From: Saccharopolyspora gloriosae
Lineage (GTDB): Bacteria; Actinomycetota; Actinomycetes; Mycobacteriales; Pseudonocardiaceae
Reading direction: 5' to 3'
Assembly (NCBI RefSeq): GCF_022828475.1
Contig: NZ_CP059557.1
Span: 4,449,470-4,513,469 of the forward strand
Length of the DNA stretch: 64,000 bases
Under the pieces are notes generated by a model. It was not told the DNA's origin, did no database searches, and saw nothing but the letters and a program-made list of their open reading frames with translations. Each line of letters opens with the position of its first letter. Position 1 is the first letter of the stretch. The translations under genes and the position numbers were made by a program. Shown in pieces: positions 8,001 to 16,757 of this stretch.

Positions 8001-11000
8001 AAGATCTCCACGATCTTGTCGCGGAGCTCGATGAAGAACTTCTTGATCTCGTCGAAGGCCTTCTCGACCCAGTTCTTCGACTCACGCGAGGTGTCGTTGC
8101 GTTTGCTCTTGGCCTCGCCCTTCGCGGTCTCGCGCTTGCTCTTGATCCCCTCGTCGTCCGCCTTCTTGCGGTCCTCGACCTTCTTGTCGGTGTCCTTCTC
8201 CTGGGCCTCGACGTCCTTCTTCGCCTGCTCCCGCTTCTCCGTCTTGCCCGTACCGAGCTTGTCGAGTTCCGCGTCCTGGTCCGCGCGCCACTTCTCCCGC
8301 TCGCCGCCGACGTCGCCGACCGTCGACTCCCGCTTCCCGGTCTGCTGCTCGGTATTGCGTTCGACCTCGGTGTCCACCTTCCGGTCGTGCTTCTGGCGGG
8401 AAGTGCGGGTGTCTCGGTCCTTCTGCTGCTTGCTCTGCGCGAGCCCCTGCTCGCCCTTGCCGAAGGCGGACTTGAACTCCATGCCACGCTCGTGCTCGGC
8501 GACCTCCGAGGCGGCTTCCGGTGGCACGGCGCCGGTTCCGGCGTCGACCGGGCCGCTTCCCTTTCCTCCCTCGCGGCCGGGAACCTTGCCTTTCAGCTGC
8601 TCCTTCGGGGCGTCCGGGTAGACCTGGTCCTCTCCCATGTCACGGCCCGCGTCGTCCCGCGCGGTGTCGGCGGTCTGTTCGCCCTTGGTGTTCACCGCGT
8701 CGTCCTGCTCACCGGACTTCGCGTCGGCGTCACCCTGCATTTCCACGCCCGGGGCGATTCCGGCCTTCGCCTTCTCCATCTCCTCGTCTTCGGTGGGCAT
8801 GTCGGCGAACTTGGCCGCCAGTTCCTCGGGGTCGACGTCAACGCCGAGGAATTCCCCGGCCTTGCCGAGCACGTAGCCGGCGCCCATCAGGAACGTGTCC
8901 CAGCCGTCGGGTTCCTCCACTTCGGCGGCGGGGATCGCGCCCTCGGGCTTCTTCTCGCCCTTGACCTCGGCTTCCTTGCTCTCGGGTGCGTCGGACTTCG
9001 CGGCCTCGTCCTGCGAGTACTCGGCGGGGGCCTCGGTGTCCGGGGCGCCGCTCGCGGTCTGCGGAGCACCGGAGGGACGCTGCATCGACGGCGGGTCCGA
9101 GGAGAGCTGCTTGTGCTCGTCGCCGACGGTGCGATCCACGGCGCCGTCCACGCCGCCCATCGCCTGCAGCGCCTGGTGCGGTTTGAGGCCGGATGCCGTG
9201 CGCAGGCCCGCTTCCGGGGAGACCTGGGAGAGGTTCGGGGCCGCCTGCGCCTTCTTGCCCTTGGCTCCCCCGCCTTTCGCGCCCTTGCCCGCTTTGCCGC
9301 CACCGCCCGGTCCTCCGCCGCTGCGAGGTGCCGCCGCGGGCTGGGCCTTGGCTGCGGCGGGCTTGGCGGGCCCCGCCTTCTCGGGCTTCGGAGCGGGGGC
9401 GGCGGGCGACTTCTCGGCAGCGGCCTTCGGTTCGGCGGTCGGCTTCGGGGTGTCGTTCGACTTCGGTGTCGGGGCGGACGTCGGCTTCTCGGCCCCGGAC
9501 TGGCCGGACTCGGACTGCTCTGATTCGGAGGACGATTCCGACTGCTCGGGAGCGCTGGCCTCGTTCGGCTTCTCACCGCCGCCGGTGACGTGCGAATCTC
9601 TCGCGGCAGAAGGAGATTTCGCATCGTCGGTCGCTTCCGATCCGCGCTCGTCCTTACCGCCCGCCTCGGCGTCACGGGAGTCCTCACCGCCCTCGTCCGC
9701 CTTCTCGGCCTTGTCGGCCTCCTCCGTCTTCTCGGGCCTCCCCGACTTCTCGGCCTTGCCCGACTTCTCGGCCTTGCCCGCCGACTCCTGATCCTTCTGG
9801 CCGCCCTCGCCCTTGCCGTCCGCCTTCTTCGCGCCGTCCGGGCCGTCCTTCTCCTCCTTCGCCGCGGATTCCTTGACCGCACCGCCTTCTTCGTCCTTGG
9901 CGCCCTCGGTCTTGCCGGGGGCCTCCTGCGCGAGCCGCTGCGCGTCGGCGGGACCTGCCTCGGGATCGGCGCCGTCCTTCGGATCCTTCGGCTTCTCACC
10001 TGCTCCCTGCTGCTTCTCAGCCGCCTTGTCGGCCGCCAGCGTGGCGAGGTCGCCGGCTTCCGGAGTGCCCTCGGTGGTGATCGAGGGATCCTGTTCGGCC
10101 TGTTCCTCCGGCTGTTCCTCTTCCGGTTCGGCCTCCGCCGCCTCGTCCTCGGCGTCCTCCACGTCGCGTTCGTCCTGCACCTGCTCGGCCTTGGTGGGCG
10201 GCGGCGCGGGGAAGGACGGCATCGCCGGTGCCGACGCTCCGGGTTCGAGCTTGTCGGCCGTGGGCACGCCGGAAACGTCGAGGTCCTGCTCCGGCAGGAA
10301 GTCTTCCGGGGCCAGCTTCACGTCCCAGGCGCTCTTCTCCCCGCCGCCGACCTCGACCTCGGAGTCACCGCCATCCGGCTCGGACTCGCGTTCCTCCTCC
10401 GGGCCGAGGGCGTCCTGATTGCGCTTGCCGTCCAAGGAACCGGCCGCACCGGCGAGCTGGGTGTCCTTGCCGGCCTCCTTCGGGGAGTCCTCGACGTCCT
10501 GGTGCGGGTCCTTCGCCTTCTCCCCCGCCACGAGCGGGTCCACAGCGCCGGGACGGTTCTTCGCCTCGGACTCCTGTTCGGCGGCGGCGTCCTTCTCGGC
10601 GCCCTCCTCGTCTTCGCCGGGTTTCTCCTCGGCCTTCTCGTCTTCTTCCTTCTTCTCGCCTTCCGGCCCGTCCTCGGTCTTCTCCTCGCCCGCGTCCTGC
10701 TCCGCACCCGCTTCCTCTTGCTCGGTGTCCGCGGACTGCTCCTCCGAGTCCTGCTCTCCCTCGGCCGCTTCCTGCTCGGCGGGCTGCTGCGCGCCGGCAC
10801 CATCCGCCTGCTCACCCTCCGACTGCTCCCCTGGCGCGGGCTCCTCCTGCTGATCCGGCGCGGCGTTCTCCGGAGTGCCGCCGTCGGCGCCGCCGGGGAT
10901 CTCCTGGTCCTTGTCCGGACCGCCCGCATCCGGAGGCTTCTCCTCGGATTCCTGCTGCTCGTCGGACTGCCGCTGGTCCTGCTCGCGCTCCGCGAGCAGG

Positions 11001-11800
11001 ACCTTGCCCGCGTCCGGCTCCACGGCCGGGGTCGCCATCGCGCCCGGTTCGACGTCGGGGTCGGCCTCGACTTCCTCGACCAGATCGAGGACCCGTTCGT
11101 TCTCCGAGCTGAGCAGCCGGGACTCCAGCCGGTCCAGGACCGCGTCGAGCACGTCCTCCGGCAGCCTCGCCAGACGCTGTCGAGTTCGCTTCGAGCGGTC
11201 CTCGGGGTCGCCGCGCAGCGAGCGCTGGATGCCGTTGGCCAAGCGGTCGATCAGCGTTGCCGGGTCCAGTTCCTCCGAGCGGCGGCGGTCGGCGTCGATG
11301 GTGGCGTAGCGGAGCCAGCCGGGCGTCGGCCGGCCGGTCCGCACCCCGCTCGGGTCCGATGTGGACTCCGCCTCCCGTTCGATCGGCTGCTGCGGGAGGC
11401 TGACCGCGCCGAGGTCGCGTCCCGCGCGCAGGGCGCCGAGTCCGTGCGGGTTCTGCACGGTGTGCAGCAGTTCGTGCGCGAGCAGTCGGGTGCCCTCGGC
11501 GGTGCCGGGGCTGAACTTCCCGGGCGCGAACAGGATGTCCTGCCCGACGGCCACCGCGTCCGCACCCAGGTCCCCGGCGAGCTCCCCGGCTTCCCGGTCG
11601 GTGTGCAGGCGGACTCGGCTGAAGTCGTGGCCGAGGCGTTCTTCCAGTTCACGACGGGTGCTGTGGTCGAGCGGCTGGCCGGAGCCGCTGACGATCTCCT
11701 TGGGTTCGGGCGCGCGGTTCTTGGGCTTGCGGTCGGCGCGCTTGCGCCGCTTGGTGTCCTGCGACGAGCGCGATCGGTGCGCCGGGACCGGTGAGCTCAC
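5072..11800 (-). CDS. Giant eCIS core (DUF4157) effector with C-terminal nuclease-like toxin
   Basis: 2242 residues from a GTG overlapping the upstream small gene (GTGA at 11797-11800). Residues 41-120 form the eCIS core/DUF4157 domain, with the metallopeptidase-like HELLH at 109-113, a domain tied to cargo of extracellular contractile systems. Residues about 240-950 are a low-complexity Glu/Asp/Ala/Lys region. About 1230-1600 hold long amphipathic helices and hydrophobic stretches (LPFIIGEIVITKVIAKLIPG). About 1600-1890 are Lys/Asp/Arg/Pro-rich. The end (about 1895-2242) is AT-richer and contains WVRAHLLSERLGG followed by NNLVPARRGVN near 2040. This resembles the His-containing motif of DNA/RNA non-specific endonuclease toxins (Endonuclea_NS_2-like). 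It is probably a tube-loaded cargo whose C-terminus is the toxic part; the nuclease call is by motif only. Confidence 0.85.
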   Translation of the reverse strand: MSSPVPAHRSRSSQDTKRRKRADRKPKNRAPEPKEIVSGSGQPLDHSTRRELEERLGHDFSRVRLHTDREAGELAGDLGADAVAVGQDILFAPGKFSPGTAEGTRLLAHELLHTVQNPHGLGALRAGRDLGAVSLPQQPIEREAESTSDPSGVRTGRPTPGWLRYATIDADRRRSEELDPATLIDRLANGIQRSLRGDPEDRSKRTRQRLARLPEDVLDAVLDRLESRLLSSENERVLDLVEEVEADPDVEPGAMATPAVEPDAGKVLLAEREQDQRQSDEQQESEEKPPDAGGPDKDQEIPGGADGGTPENAAPDQQEEPAPGEQSEGEQADGAGAQQPAEQEAAEGEQDSEEQSADTEQEEAGAEQDAGEEKTEDGPEGEKKEEDEKAEEKPGEDEEGAEKDAAAEQESEAKNRPGAVDPLVAGEKAKDPHQDVEDSPKEAGKDTQLAGAAGSLDGKRNQDALGPEEERESEPDGGDSEVEVGGGEKSAWDVKLAPEDFLPEQDLDVSGVPTADKLEPGASAPAMPSFPAPPPTKAEQVQDERDVEDAEDEAAEAEPEEEQPEEQAEQDPSITTEGTPEAGDLATLAADKAAEKQQGAGEKPKDPKDGADPEAGPADAQRLAQEAPGKTEGAKDEEGGAVKESAAKEEKDGPDGAKKADGKGEGGQKDQESAGKAEKSGKAEKSGRPEKTEEADKAEKADEGGEDSRDAEAGGKDERGSEATDDAKSPSAARDSHVTGGGEKPNEASAPEQSESSSESEQSESGQSGAEKPTSAPTPKSNDTPKPTAEPKAAAEKSPAAPAPKPEKAGPAKPAAAKAQPAAAPRSGGGPGGGGKAGKGAKGGGAKGKKAQAAPNLSQVSPEAGLRTASGLKPHQALQAMGGVDGAVDRTVGDEHKQLSSDPPSMQRPSGAPQTASGAPDTEAPAEYSQDEAAKSDAPESKEAEVKGEKKPEGAIPAAEVEEPDGWDTFLMGAGYVLGKAGEFLGVDVDPEELAAKFADMPTEDEEMEKAKAGIAPGVEMQGDADAKSGEQDDAVNTKGEQTADTARDDAGRDMGEDQVYPDAPKEQLKGKVPGREGGKGSGPVDAGTGAVPPEAASEVAEHERGMEFKSAFGKGEQGLAQSKQQKDRDTRTSRQKHDRKVDTEVERNTEQQTGKRESTVGDVGGEREKWRADQDAELDKLGTGKTEKREQAKKDVEAQEKDTDKKVEDRKKADDEGIKSKRETAKGEAKSKRNDTSRESKNWVEKAFDEIKKFFIELRDKIVEILQAARDAIVLFIVHFKQDMENLIKTIRDTIVGLIEDLIEALIELAVALVKAVIELARKIRKFIEDLIAAAIAFVTELAAKLKQFITDLLEAISKLLSDILNVLKKALDDVIKAVKDAVKSVLDFASKLLSGFGEFMMVAVDFLADPGGWLSGAKSSAEDGAKNHFFREVKSAVKDWFNQKIEEIIGLPKAIMDRLIKGGITLQEIVKETWDAVVPQLPFIIGEIVITKVIAKLIPGAGWVAAVIDALQTAIGALGEILRAFGAVLDWLKSVGKGGNGVLFAKAVAAGVVALLELAYQFLLDGIGKYVSKVGDRFKTVAKNLGKNKDKGRKDDGAEAPPDRGDQRSNQGDQRADQQRPGGAGPKARQDDRPEADRTGKPLSTPQRPGGNRGNKPGDRGDKPGDRTKPDRDADDSKKPGDKPKDDKPKDDGDRPRDREHPKDRDPDRSDRKRREKGDDRDHKPDRDAPDKKKQKDDEQHRKRENDEQDGKRKDDDAQRKKKDDAKKDDADPQHRKRDDDPDHSKPKDADQRRSKKDDDAPGRRDDQRPHGRDRKKDRDQKRHEDRKKERDKADGTKRKRKDETDGPNRRRRPKNKDRETSNGRKRKHDKERDERKRNQKEIRKKEEESSNSKGEQLGRIVARIRPRLYAKMKNGVQRPRFFGLLSALKGHYRLTGLDPVGGDPFMVVATLNPSRPVLGGDYTEPHSQPDAYSIPPGAPSARDELPPPRMPDFNEGRASSISAELLSMPKVPPGKPPGQTSPPGWNYITDPTRNLQEGGAWVRAHLLSERLGGMNSANNLVPARRGVNKDLELGVEMPAWRAFKKKPVWYESRVKFGNSGPVADIPTYIRSTFGRYEKTGGTGAKRSDWRRRSAEKTVGLDIKPPQNDEKNKLYINTYGAAQVRKWLNITNGLARHVVKQRAEEPGGTFSSLTQFKLSMRSRKASKGPRSLPGLSTAIERLALLDGAGMVDWDRLHGEK

Positions 11801-12072
11801 GCCGATCGCCCCCTCCCCGCCAGGCCCGCGTGCACCGCGCGCGCCAACGCCTCGCCCAACCGCACGGCCGAGGTCGTCACCGGCAGCTCGGGCAGCTCCG
11901 TCACCTCGTCGAACCGCCGGGAACCGTCGGCCGCCACCGGCACGCCGCGTTCGTGCACCAGCCTGGTCAGCTCCGTCTGGAACGCCGCCGACGCGCGCTC
12001 CGGGTCGACCCGGTCGAAACCGTCGAGGACGAGTTCACCGACGTTGATCCGCACATCCCGGTTCACACCCAT
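11797..12072 (-). CDS. Small conserved eCIS operon protein, function unknown
   Basis: 91 residues from an ATG at 12072, overlapping the 3' end of the AAA ATPase gene by 10 bp; its own stop overlaps the effector start. It is predicted soluble, with an N-terminal INVGELVLDGFDRVDPERA segment and a helical middle. Short proteins with a GELVLDGF start occur beside the ATPase in actinobacterial eCIS loci, but I know of no assigned function. Tight coupling to ATPase and effector suggests a role in effector loading or particle assembly; that is inference. Confidence 0.7.
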   Translation of the reverse strand: MGVNRDVRINVGELVLDGFDRVDPERASAAFQTELTRLVHERGVPVAADGSRRFDEVTELPELPVTTSAVRLGEALARAVHAGLAGRGRSA

Positions 12073-14000
12073 CCCCGCACCTCCGACGGTGTGAGGGAAC
12101 GTTCCAGCTTGCGGTACTCGGTGTGCGCGGCGGCGAGCATGTGCCGCATCTGCAACCGCTCGCCGTCCTCCGCAGCCAGGAAAGCGCCGGACAGCGCGAT
12201 GTTGCGGATGGACCCACCCGCCACGGTCAGCTGCGCCAGCAGTTCCGGTTCGAGGTCCTTCACCGGAGCCTGGGCGGGCACGACGCGGCGCCAGATCTCG
12301 GCGCGTTCCGGCTCGCCGGGGAACGGGAAGTCCACGACGAACCGGATGCGGCGCATGAACGCCGGGTCGAGGGCCTTCTTCATGTTCGTGGTGAGGATCG
12401 CCAGGCCCCGGTAGGCCTCCATCCGCATCAGCAGATAGCTGACCTCGAGGTTGGCGTAGCGGTCGTGGCTGTCCTTGACTTCGCTGCGCTTGCCGAACAG
12501 GGCGTCGGCCTCGTCGAACAGCAGCAGCGCGCCGCCGCGTTCGGCGGCGTCGAACACCTTGCGGAGGTTCTTCTCGGTCTCGCCGATGTACTTGCTGACC
12601 ACTTGGGACAGGTCGATGATGAACAGGTCCAAACCCAGTTCGCGCGCCATGACCTCGGCCGCGAGGGTCTTGCCGGTGCCGGAACCTCCCGCGAACAGCG
12701 CCGTCACGCCGAGACCGCGCCGCAGCGTCGCCGAGAACCCCCACTCGTGGTGCACGGTGGCGCGCTGGCGGACGTGGGCGACGATCTCCCGCAGCACCAG
12801 CAGTTGCCGCTCCGGCAGCACCAAATCGCCCCAGCCCGCGTCCGGTTCGATGCGCCTGCCCAATTCGTCCAGCCCCATCCGGGCCTGGTTCAGTCCCGCC
12901 TGCCACGCTAAGCCGACCGCGTCGTCGTCCGACGAGTCGCGGCGGACCGAGGCGGCCGCGGAGGTCACCACGTGCGGGGCCAGCGAGAACTGCGCCACCA
13001 GGTTCCCGATGTCGGCGTCGGACACGTCCGGGACGTCGGCGAACGCCTCCCGCCACAGGTCGAACTGCTCGGTGTTGTCCAGCGCGGGAACCGTCACCCG
13101 CTCGCCGCGCGGGCCGCTCGACGGCCGTGGTTCCGCGCTGGCGATTACCAGCGGGACCGCTGCCGAGTCGACGAAGGCCTCGGCCGCGGCGGCCTGCTCA
13201 CGGCTCGGTTCGTCGACTTCCAGCAGCAGCGCGGCAGGCAGCAGCACCGCTTCCCGCTGCCACAGCCGGGACAGCTGATCGCGCTCACCCGGGTCGGTCG
13301 GCACGTCCTCGGCGGCCACCGCGTAGAGGCCGAGGTCGCAGGCGTGCGCGGCCGCCGCCGCCAGGTCCGAGCGGGTGCGCGCGTCGCCGCCGACGAGCTC
13401 CACACGCAGCGGCACCTCGGGATCGCCGTCGGCCCAGCTCGCCGCGATCCGGTCCGCCGTGCGCTCGTAGGAGGCGGGCAGCGTCTCCGGCACCGGCACC
13501 CGCCGCATCAGGCCGTGCAGCCGCACATCCAGGTAAGGCGAACCCAGCAGGAAGTGCAGGATCCGCTCGTCGATCCGCAGCCTTCCCGTCGTGAGCCCCG
13601 ATTCCTCGTCCAGCTCCACCAGCCGCCAGCGGCGCAACGGCGAGACCGGAGTGAGCGCGCTCCAGTGCGGTCCGGGAAACGCGGCCAGCGCCACCGAGAA
13701 CGTCGGGTAGGCGCGGTTCGATCCGCTCGCCGCCGCGCACCGGCCTGCCGTGGACACGTCCAGTTCCATCGCCGCGCACAGCAGCAGCACCTGGCGTTCG
13801 AACGCGCTGAGGCCGAAGCAGGACGCCAGCACCTCCAGCGAGGCGGGTTGCGGCGCGTCGGGGTCGGCGGGTGGCGTGGAGTCCTCCGCGCCGCGTTCGG
13901 TGTGCTCGTCGAGGCGGGTCAACACCGCCCGGACCGCGATGGCCAGCGCCAGCGCGTCCCGATCGGTGTCCGCCCGTCCCTGGCCGGTCTCCTCGGTCAT
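12063..14000 (-). CDS. eCIS AAA+ ATPase (Pvc15-like)
   Basis: 645 residues. The N-terminal ~400 residues are a helical regulatory part. A single AAA+ module follows with Walker A GGSGTGKT (about 438-445), Walker B LLLFDEAD (about 495-502), sensor TTNMKKALDPAFMRRIRF and arginine finger. ATPases of this type (Pvc15/Afp15) are encoded in almost all eCIS loci and are thought to remodel or load effectors. A GGAGGGGGAG stretch precedes the ATG at 14000. The gene is 32 bp downstream of the cap-protein gene, in the accessory part of the operon directly before the effector. Confidence 0.93.
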   Translation of the reverse strand: MTEETGQGRADTDRDALALAIAVRAVLTRLDEHTERGAEDSTPPADPDAPQPASLEVLASCFGLSAFERQVLLLCAAMELDVSTAGRCAAASGSNRAYPTFSVALAAFPGPHWSALTPVSPLRRWRLVELDEESGLTTGRLRIDERILHFLLGSPYLDVRLHGLMRRVPVPETLPASYERTADRIAASWADGDPEVPLRVELVGGDARTRSDLAAAAAHACDLGLYAVAAEDVPTDPGERDQLSRLWQREAVLLPAALLLEVDEPSREQAAAAEAFVDSAAVPLVIASAEPRPSSGPRGERVTVPALDNTEQFDLWREAFADVPDVSDADIGNLVAQFSLAPHVVTSAAASVRRDSSDDDAVGLAWQAGLNQARMGLDELGRRIEPDAGWGDLVLPERQLLVLREIVAHVRQRATVHHEWGFSATLRRGLGVTALFAGGSGTGKTLAAEVMARELGLDLFIIDLSQVVSKYIGETEKNLRKVFDAAERGGALLLFDEADALFGKRSEVKDSHDRYANLEVSYLLMRMEAYRGLAILTTNMKKALDPAFMRRIRFVVDFPFPGEPERAEIWRRVVPAQAPVKDLEPELLAQLTVAGGSIRNIALSGAFLAAEDGERLQMRHMLAAAHTEYRKLERSLTPSEVRGWV

Positions 14001-14032
14001 GCCGCTCCCCCTCCCGCCTCTCCGCGCATGCG

Positions 14033-15109
14033 TCAGTCCTGCCCGTCGTCTCCGGCCCGCGTCGCACCACCGGTTTCCTCCGATGTGGACGGTCGGGTCG
14101 TGCTGCGGTTCGGTGGACTCTTCCTGCTGCTAGTAGCGGTTTTTGTGGGCTGATCGGCGGCAGGTGCCGTTCGTCGAGCCGACGAGGTCTTCCCGGCCGG
14201 GCCTTTCGCTGCCGACGGCTTTGCGGGCGGAGTCTTGGCCGCCGAGGATTTCGCCGCCGTACCTTTGGCCGCCGCGCTCTTCGCCGTCGTGCTCTTCACC
14301 GGTGTGCCCTTCGCCGCCGCGCTCTTCACCGCCGAGGAATCCGGACGCTTCGCACCCGATGTCGTCGTGCCCGCTGCGCGTGTCGCGGGGGAAGTCGCCG
14401 TCGCCTTAGGACGCTCGGGCGCGGCATCCGGGCTCTCCGAAGCCTCCTCCGATACGTCCACGTCATCGGGATTCACTTGCGGTGCAACAGGTTCCGGCAC
14501 CGGCGTGAACGGCCGCACCGTCGGGTTCACGTGCTCCACCGGTTTCGGTGGCACCGGCTGCTCCCGGCCGTCGATGAACACCAGCGATCCCTGGTAGGTC
14601 ACCGACAGCGAATACGGCGTCTGGTGCAGCATTCCCCAGAGCTTCGAAGTCTCGTCGGTGTCCATCTGGATCGGCGAGAACCGCACCTTCTGCGGCGACT
14701 CCGCGAGATCGCTGCCCGCCAGGTACGGCCGCGTCGCCGCCTGCTCGATGAGATCCCGGGGCAGCACGGGCATCTCCTGCAGCGTCCGCACCACGCAGCC
14801 GATCAGCCGCTGCCCGACCAGCTCCGCCTCCTCCCCGTAAGCGCTGATGAGGTAGTGCAGGTCCAGCGCCGCGGTCGGCCGCGCCACCAGCGCCCCGTTC
14901 GACGTCCGGCTGGGCAGGTCCGTGTTGCGCATCGACGGGTTCGGCGCCACGTGGTACAGGAACACCGTGATCGTCGGCTCCGTCGGCGGTTCGGCCGGCG
15001 GCTTGCGGGTCTCCACCGAGACCGCCATGTCGATCTCGGGGCGCAGGTTGTTCTCGATCAGCAGCGCGAGGGCCTGCGTGACCGAGGCGATGGCGAGTGC
15101 GTTGCTCAT
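14033..15109 (-). CDS. Pvc16-like tube/sheath cap protein (DUF4255) with a Lys/Ala-rich tail
   Basis: 358 residues. Residues 1-185 are the DUF4255/Pvc16 N-terminal domain (MSNALAIASVTQALALLIEN, then TVFLYHVAPNPSMRN), found in terminators that cap the distal end of contractile tubes. Residues about 225-358 form an unusual low-complexity basic tail made of repeated AAK, PAK and TAK units, resembling the tails of histone H1-like or HupB proteins. The ATG overlaps the preceding gene (ATGA at 15106-15109). Homologues often end soon after the first domain, so the tail is the odd feature here. Confidence 0.88.
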   Translation of the reverse strand: MSNALAIASVTQALALLIENNLRPEIDMAVSVETRKPPAEPPTEPTITVFLYHVAPNPSMRNTDLPSRTSNGALVARPTAALDLHYLISAYGEEAELVGQRLIGCVVRTLQEMPVLPRDLIEQAATRPYLAGSDLAESPQKVRFSPIQMDTDETSKLWGMLHQTPYSLSVTYQGSLVFIDGREQPVPPKPVEHVNPTVRPFTPVPEPVAPQVNPDDVDVSEEASESPDAAPERPKATATSPATRAAGTTTSGAKRPDSSAVKSAAAKGTPVKSTTAKSAAAKGTAAKSSAAKTPPAKPSAAKGPAGKTSSARRTAPAADQPTKTATSSRKSPPNRSTTRPSTSEETGGATRAGDDGQD

Positions 15110-15780
15110 GAGGTCGCTCGCTCACTGAGGTAGTCCGCCAGGTTCACCGCCGGGTCCCGGCGCTGTGGCCCGGCGGAACCGGGACGCCGCTGCGGACGTG
15201 CCGCGGTGACCTCCAGCCGGCCGATCTCCACGTGCACCGCGGGTGGTGGCGCGGATTCGGTGCTGCGGCGATGCGCCGGCGCGGCGGTCCGAGAGGCGGC
15301 GGCCGCCGCGATCCGGGTGCGCGGCGCGTCCGCCGCGACGGGAGCGGCGGCCGCCACCCGCAGCGAACCGGTGGGGCTCGGTGCGACCACCGGCTGCGCC
15401 CGCTCATCACGTCGTGGCTCCACCGGCCGCGCGGGCTCGGCGGTCGTGGCGCGTGCCGGGATCGTCGGGTGGACGGCGGGGCGCGGCGCGTCCGGGCGTG
15501 GTGCGGGCTCGGCGGGCCGGGCTTGCTCGGGCGGCGGTGATTCGGTGTGCAATACGGTCGTGCGGTCGGTGGTGCGCACCTCCCGCTCCACCCGCAGCAC
15601 GTCGAACACCGGCACCGCCGGTGACGTGGGGACCACGGGCGCGACCGGCACGTCGGCTTCCGGTGGCTCGGTCCGCAGCGACTCGATCCGCTCGAACGGC
15701 CCCGGCAGCCGCGGGCGCAACAACACCGCCTCGCGGTCCGGCGCGTGGCGATCCAGCAGCCGGTCGAAGAAATCAGCCAT
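15106..15780 (-). CDS. Pro/Ala-rich eCIS protein with conserved ends, function unknown
   Basis: 224 residues from the ATG at 15780, which overlaps the stop of the hub chaperone gene by 8 bp; a longer frame upstream lacks conservation. The N-terminus is MADFFDRLLDRHAP, the middle is a disordered Pro/Ala/Arg region, and the C-terminus has VHVEIGRLEVTAARPQRRP followed by LADYLSERA. Proteins with a short conserved C-terminal IGRxEV motif and disordered middle sit next to the Pvc16 gene in many eCIS loci. No biochemical role can be read from it; an assembly or linker role is plausible. Confidence 0.72.
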   Translation of the reverse strand: MADFFDRLLDRHAPDREAVLLRPRLPGPFERIESLRTEPPEADVPVAPVVPTSPAVPVFDVLRVEREVRTTDRTTVLHTESPPPEQARPAEPAPRPDAPRPAVHPTIPARATTAEPARPVEPRRDERAQPVVAPSPTGSLRVAAAAPVAADAPRTRIAAAAASRTAAPAHRRSTESAPPPAVHVEIGRLEVTAARPQRRPGSAGPQRRDPAVNLADYLSERATS

Positions 15781-16498
15781 CAGCGCACAACTCCAGGTAG
15801 TAACGCCGCCGAAGCGGGCTGAGCGCCAAGATCTGCGACTCGCTCCACCCGTAGGCGGAGGCGAGCAGGTGCACGTCCAACAGCACGTCCCGGGACCAGG
15901 AGTCAAGTTCGGACCACAGGTAGGCGACGACGTCGAGCTCGGTGGACGTACCGGCGTCGCAGTGCGGGCAGCGCACGTTCAACGTCAGGTCCGCCGCCGG
16001 ATCCGCTTCCTCGGCGAGCTCCGCCATCCGCCGCTGCACCCGATCCGGCAACTCCTCGCCCGGCACGGGCCGGTCGTCCCGGGTCGCGGAGATGGTGCAG
16101 CGCGCCAACAACCGCGCCCTGCGGAACTCCGCAGGCTCGGCGGCCGCCGCTTCGAGATCGGCGACGGTCGGCAACCGGAACTCCACCGCGAACCCGTCCT
16201 CCACCACCCGCAACGAATCCGGCGTCGGATGACCGCCGAGCCGCCGCGCGTCGAGGTCGAACTCCATCGCCTCGCCGCACGAACCGCACTCGATGAGCAC
16301 CTGCATCCGCTCGCCGAACAACGACCGGCGCAGCACCAGCAGGTCCGCCGCCCGCGCCCCGACCGGTCGCGAACGCAGCTCCTCGTCGCTCGCCTCCGGC
16401 CGGGCCGTCCGGTGCAGCAGCAGCGCCCGACCGGGTGCGCGTTGTTCCAGGCCCGCTTCCCACGTCGTCAGCAGCTCCGCGGGTCCCGCCTTCGCCAT
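15773..16498 (-). CDS. T4-type baseplate hub assembly chaperone homologue
   Basis: About 241 residues from the ATG at 16498 (GGGG 6 bases upstream); the ATG at 16510 is an alternative. The start WEAGLEQRAPGRALLL and the end HLLASAYGWSESQILALSP followed by RRRYYLEL are characteristic of the gp51-like hub assembly chaperone family in eCIS operons. Two Cys pairs (CGSCG near 95 and CPHC near 185) suggest a zinc ribbon. It would help assemble the hub and is not expected in the finished particle. A 165-bp repeat element separates it from the upstream tube gene. Confidence 0.8.
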   Translation of the reverse strand: MAKAGPAELLTTWEAGLEQRAPGRALLLHRTARPEASDEELRSRPVGARAADLLVLRRSLFGERMQVLIECGSCGEAMEFDLDARRLGGHPTPDSLRVVEDGFAVEFRLPTVADLEAAAAEPAEFRRARLLARCTISATRDDRPVPGEELPDRVQRRMAELAEEADPAADLTLNVRCPHCDAGTSTELDVVAYLWSELDSWSRDVLLDVHLLASAYGWSESQILALSPLRRRYYLELCADG

Positions 16499-16560
16499 CG
16501 AAAGCCCCATCCGCCGTCGAACGAAACCGCTCGGACTTGAGCCCGTGCGGAGTGAGTCTT

Positions 16561-16730
16561 GGTCGTTGTCTTGTCGGCGGCGAAGCCGATCAGCAGCGAC
16601 CACCCGAGCAAGATGGCCACCGGCGGGTTCTCAGCGGTTTCCTCGCCAGGACAGCGATTGCGTGGTGTGCCGGACCGATCACACCGACAAAGGGCGGCGA
16701 GGAAGCCGCTGAGGTTCCGCTGGGTGACCA
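16561..16730 (+). repeat. Interspersed stem-loop element, copy 2 (inside the eCIS operon)
   Basis: Same orientation and layout as the copy at 1511-1675. Arms 16630-16647 and 16696-16713 pair over 18 positions with one T/G wobble. The loop differs from copy 1, while the head (GGCGAAGCCGATCAGCAG) and the tail (GAGGTTCCGCTGGGTGACC) are conserved. It occupies most of the 259-bp gap between the tube gene and the chaperone gene. Confidence 0.85.
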
Positions 16731-16757
16731 GTTGCGCGGACCATCCCGATTGGACTC

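Noticed and set aside
5264-11794. Many long plus-strand frames opposite the giant effector gene
   Set aside because: They are Leu/Arg/Ser-rich mirrors of the low-complexity effector sequence with no family motifs or ribosome-binding sites.
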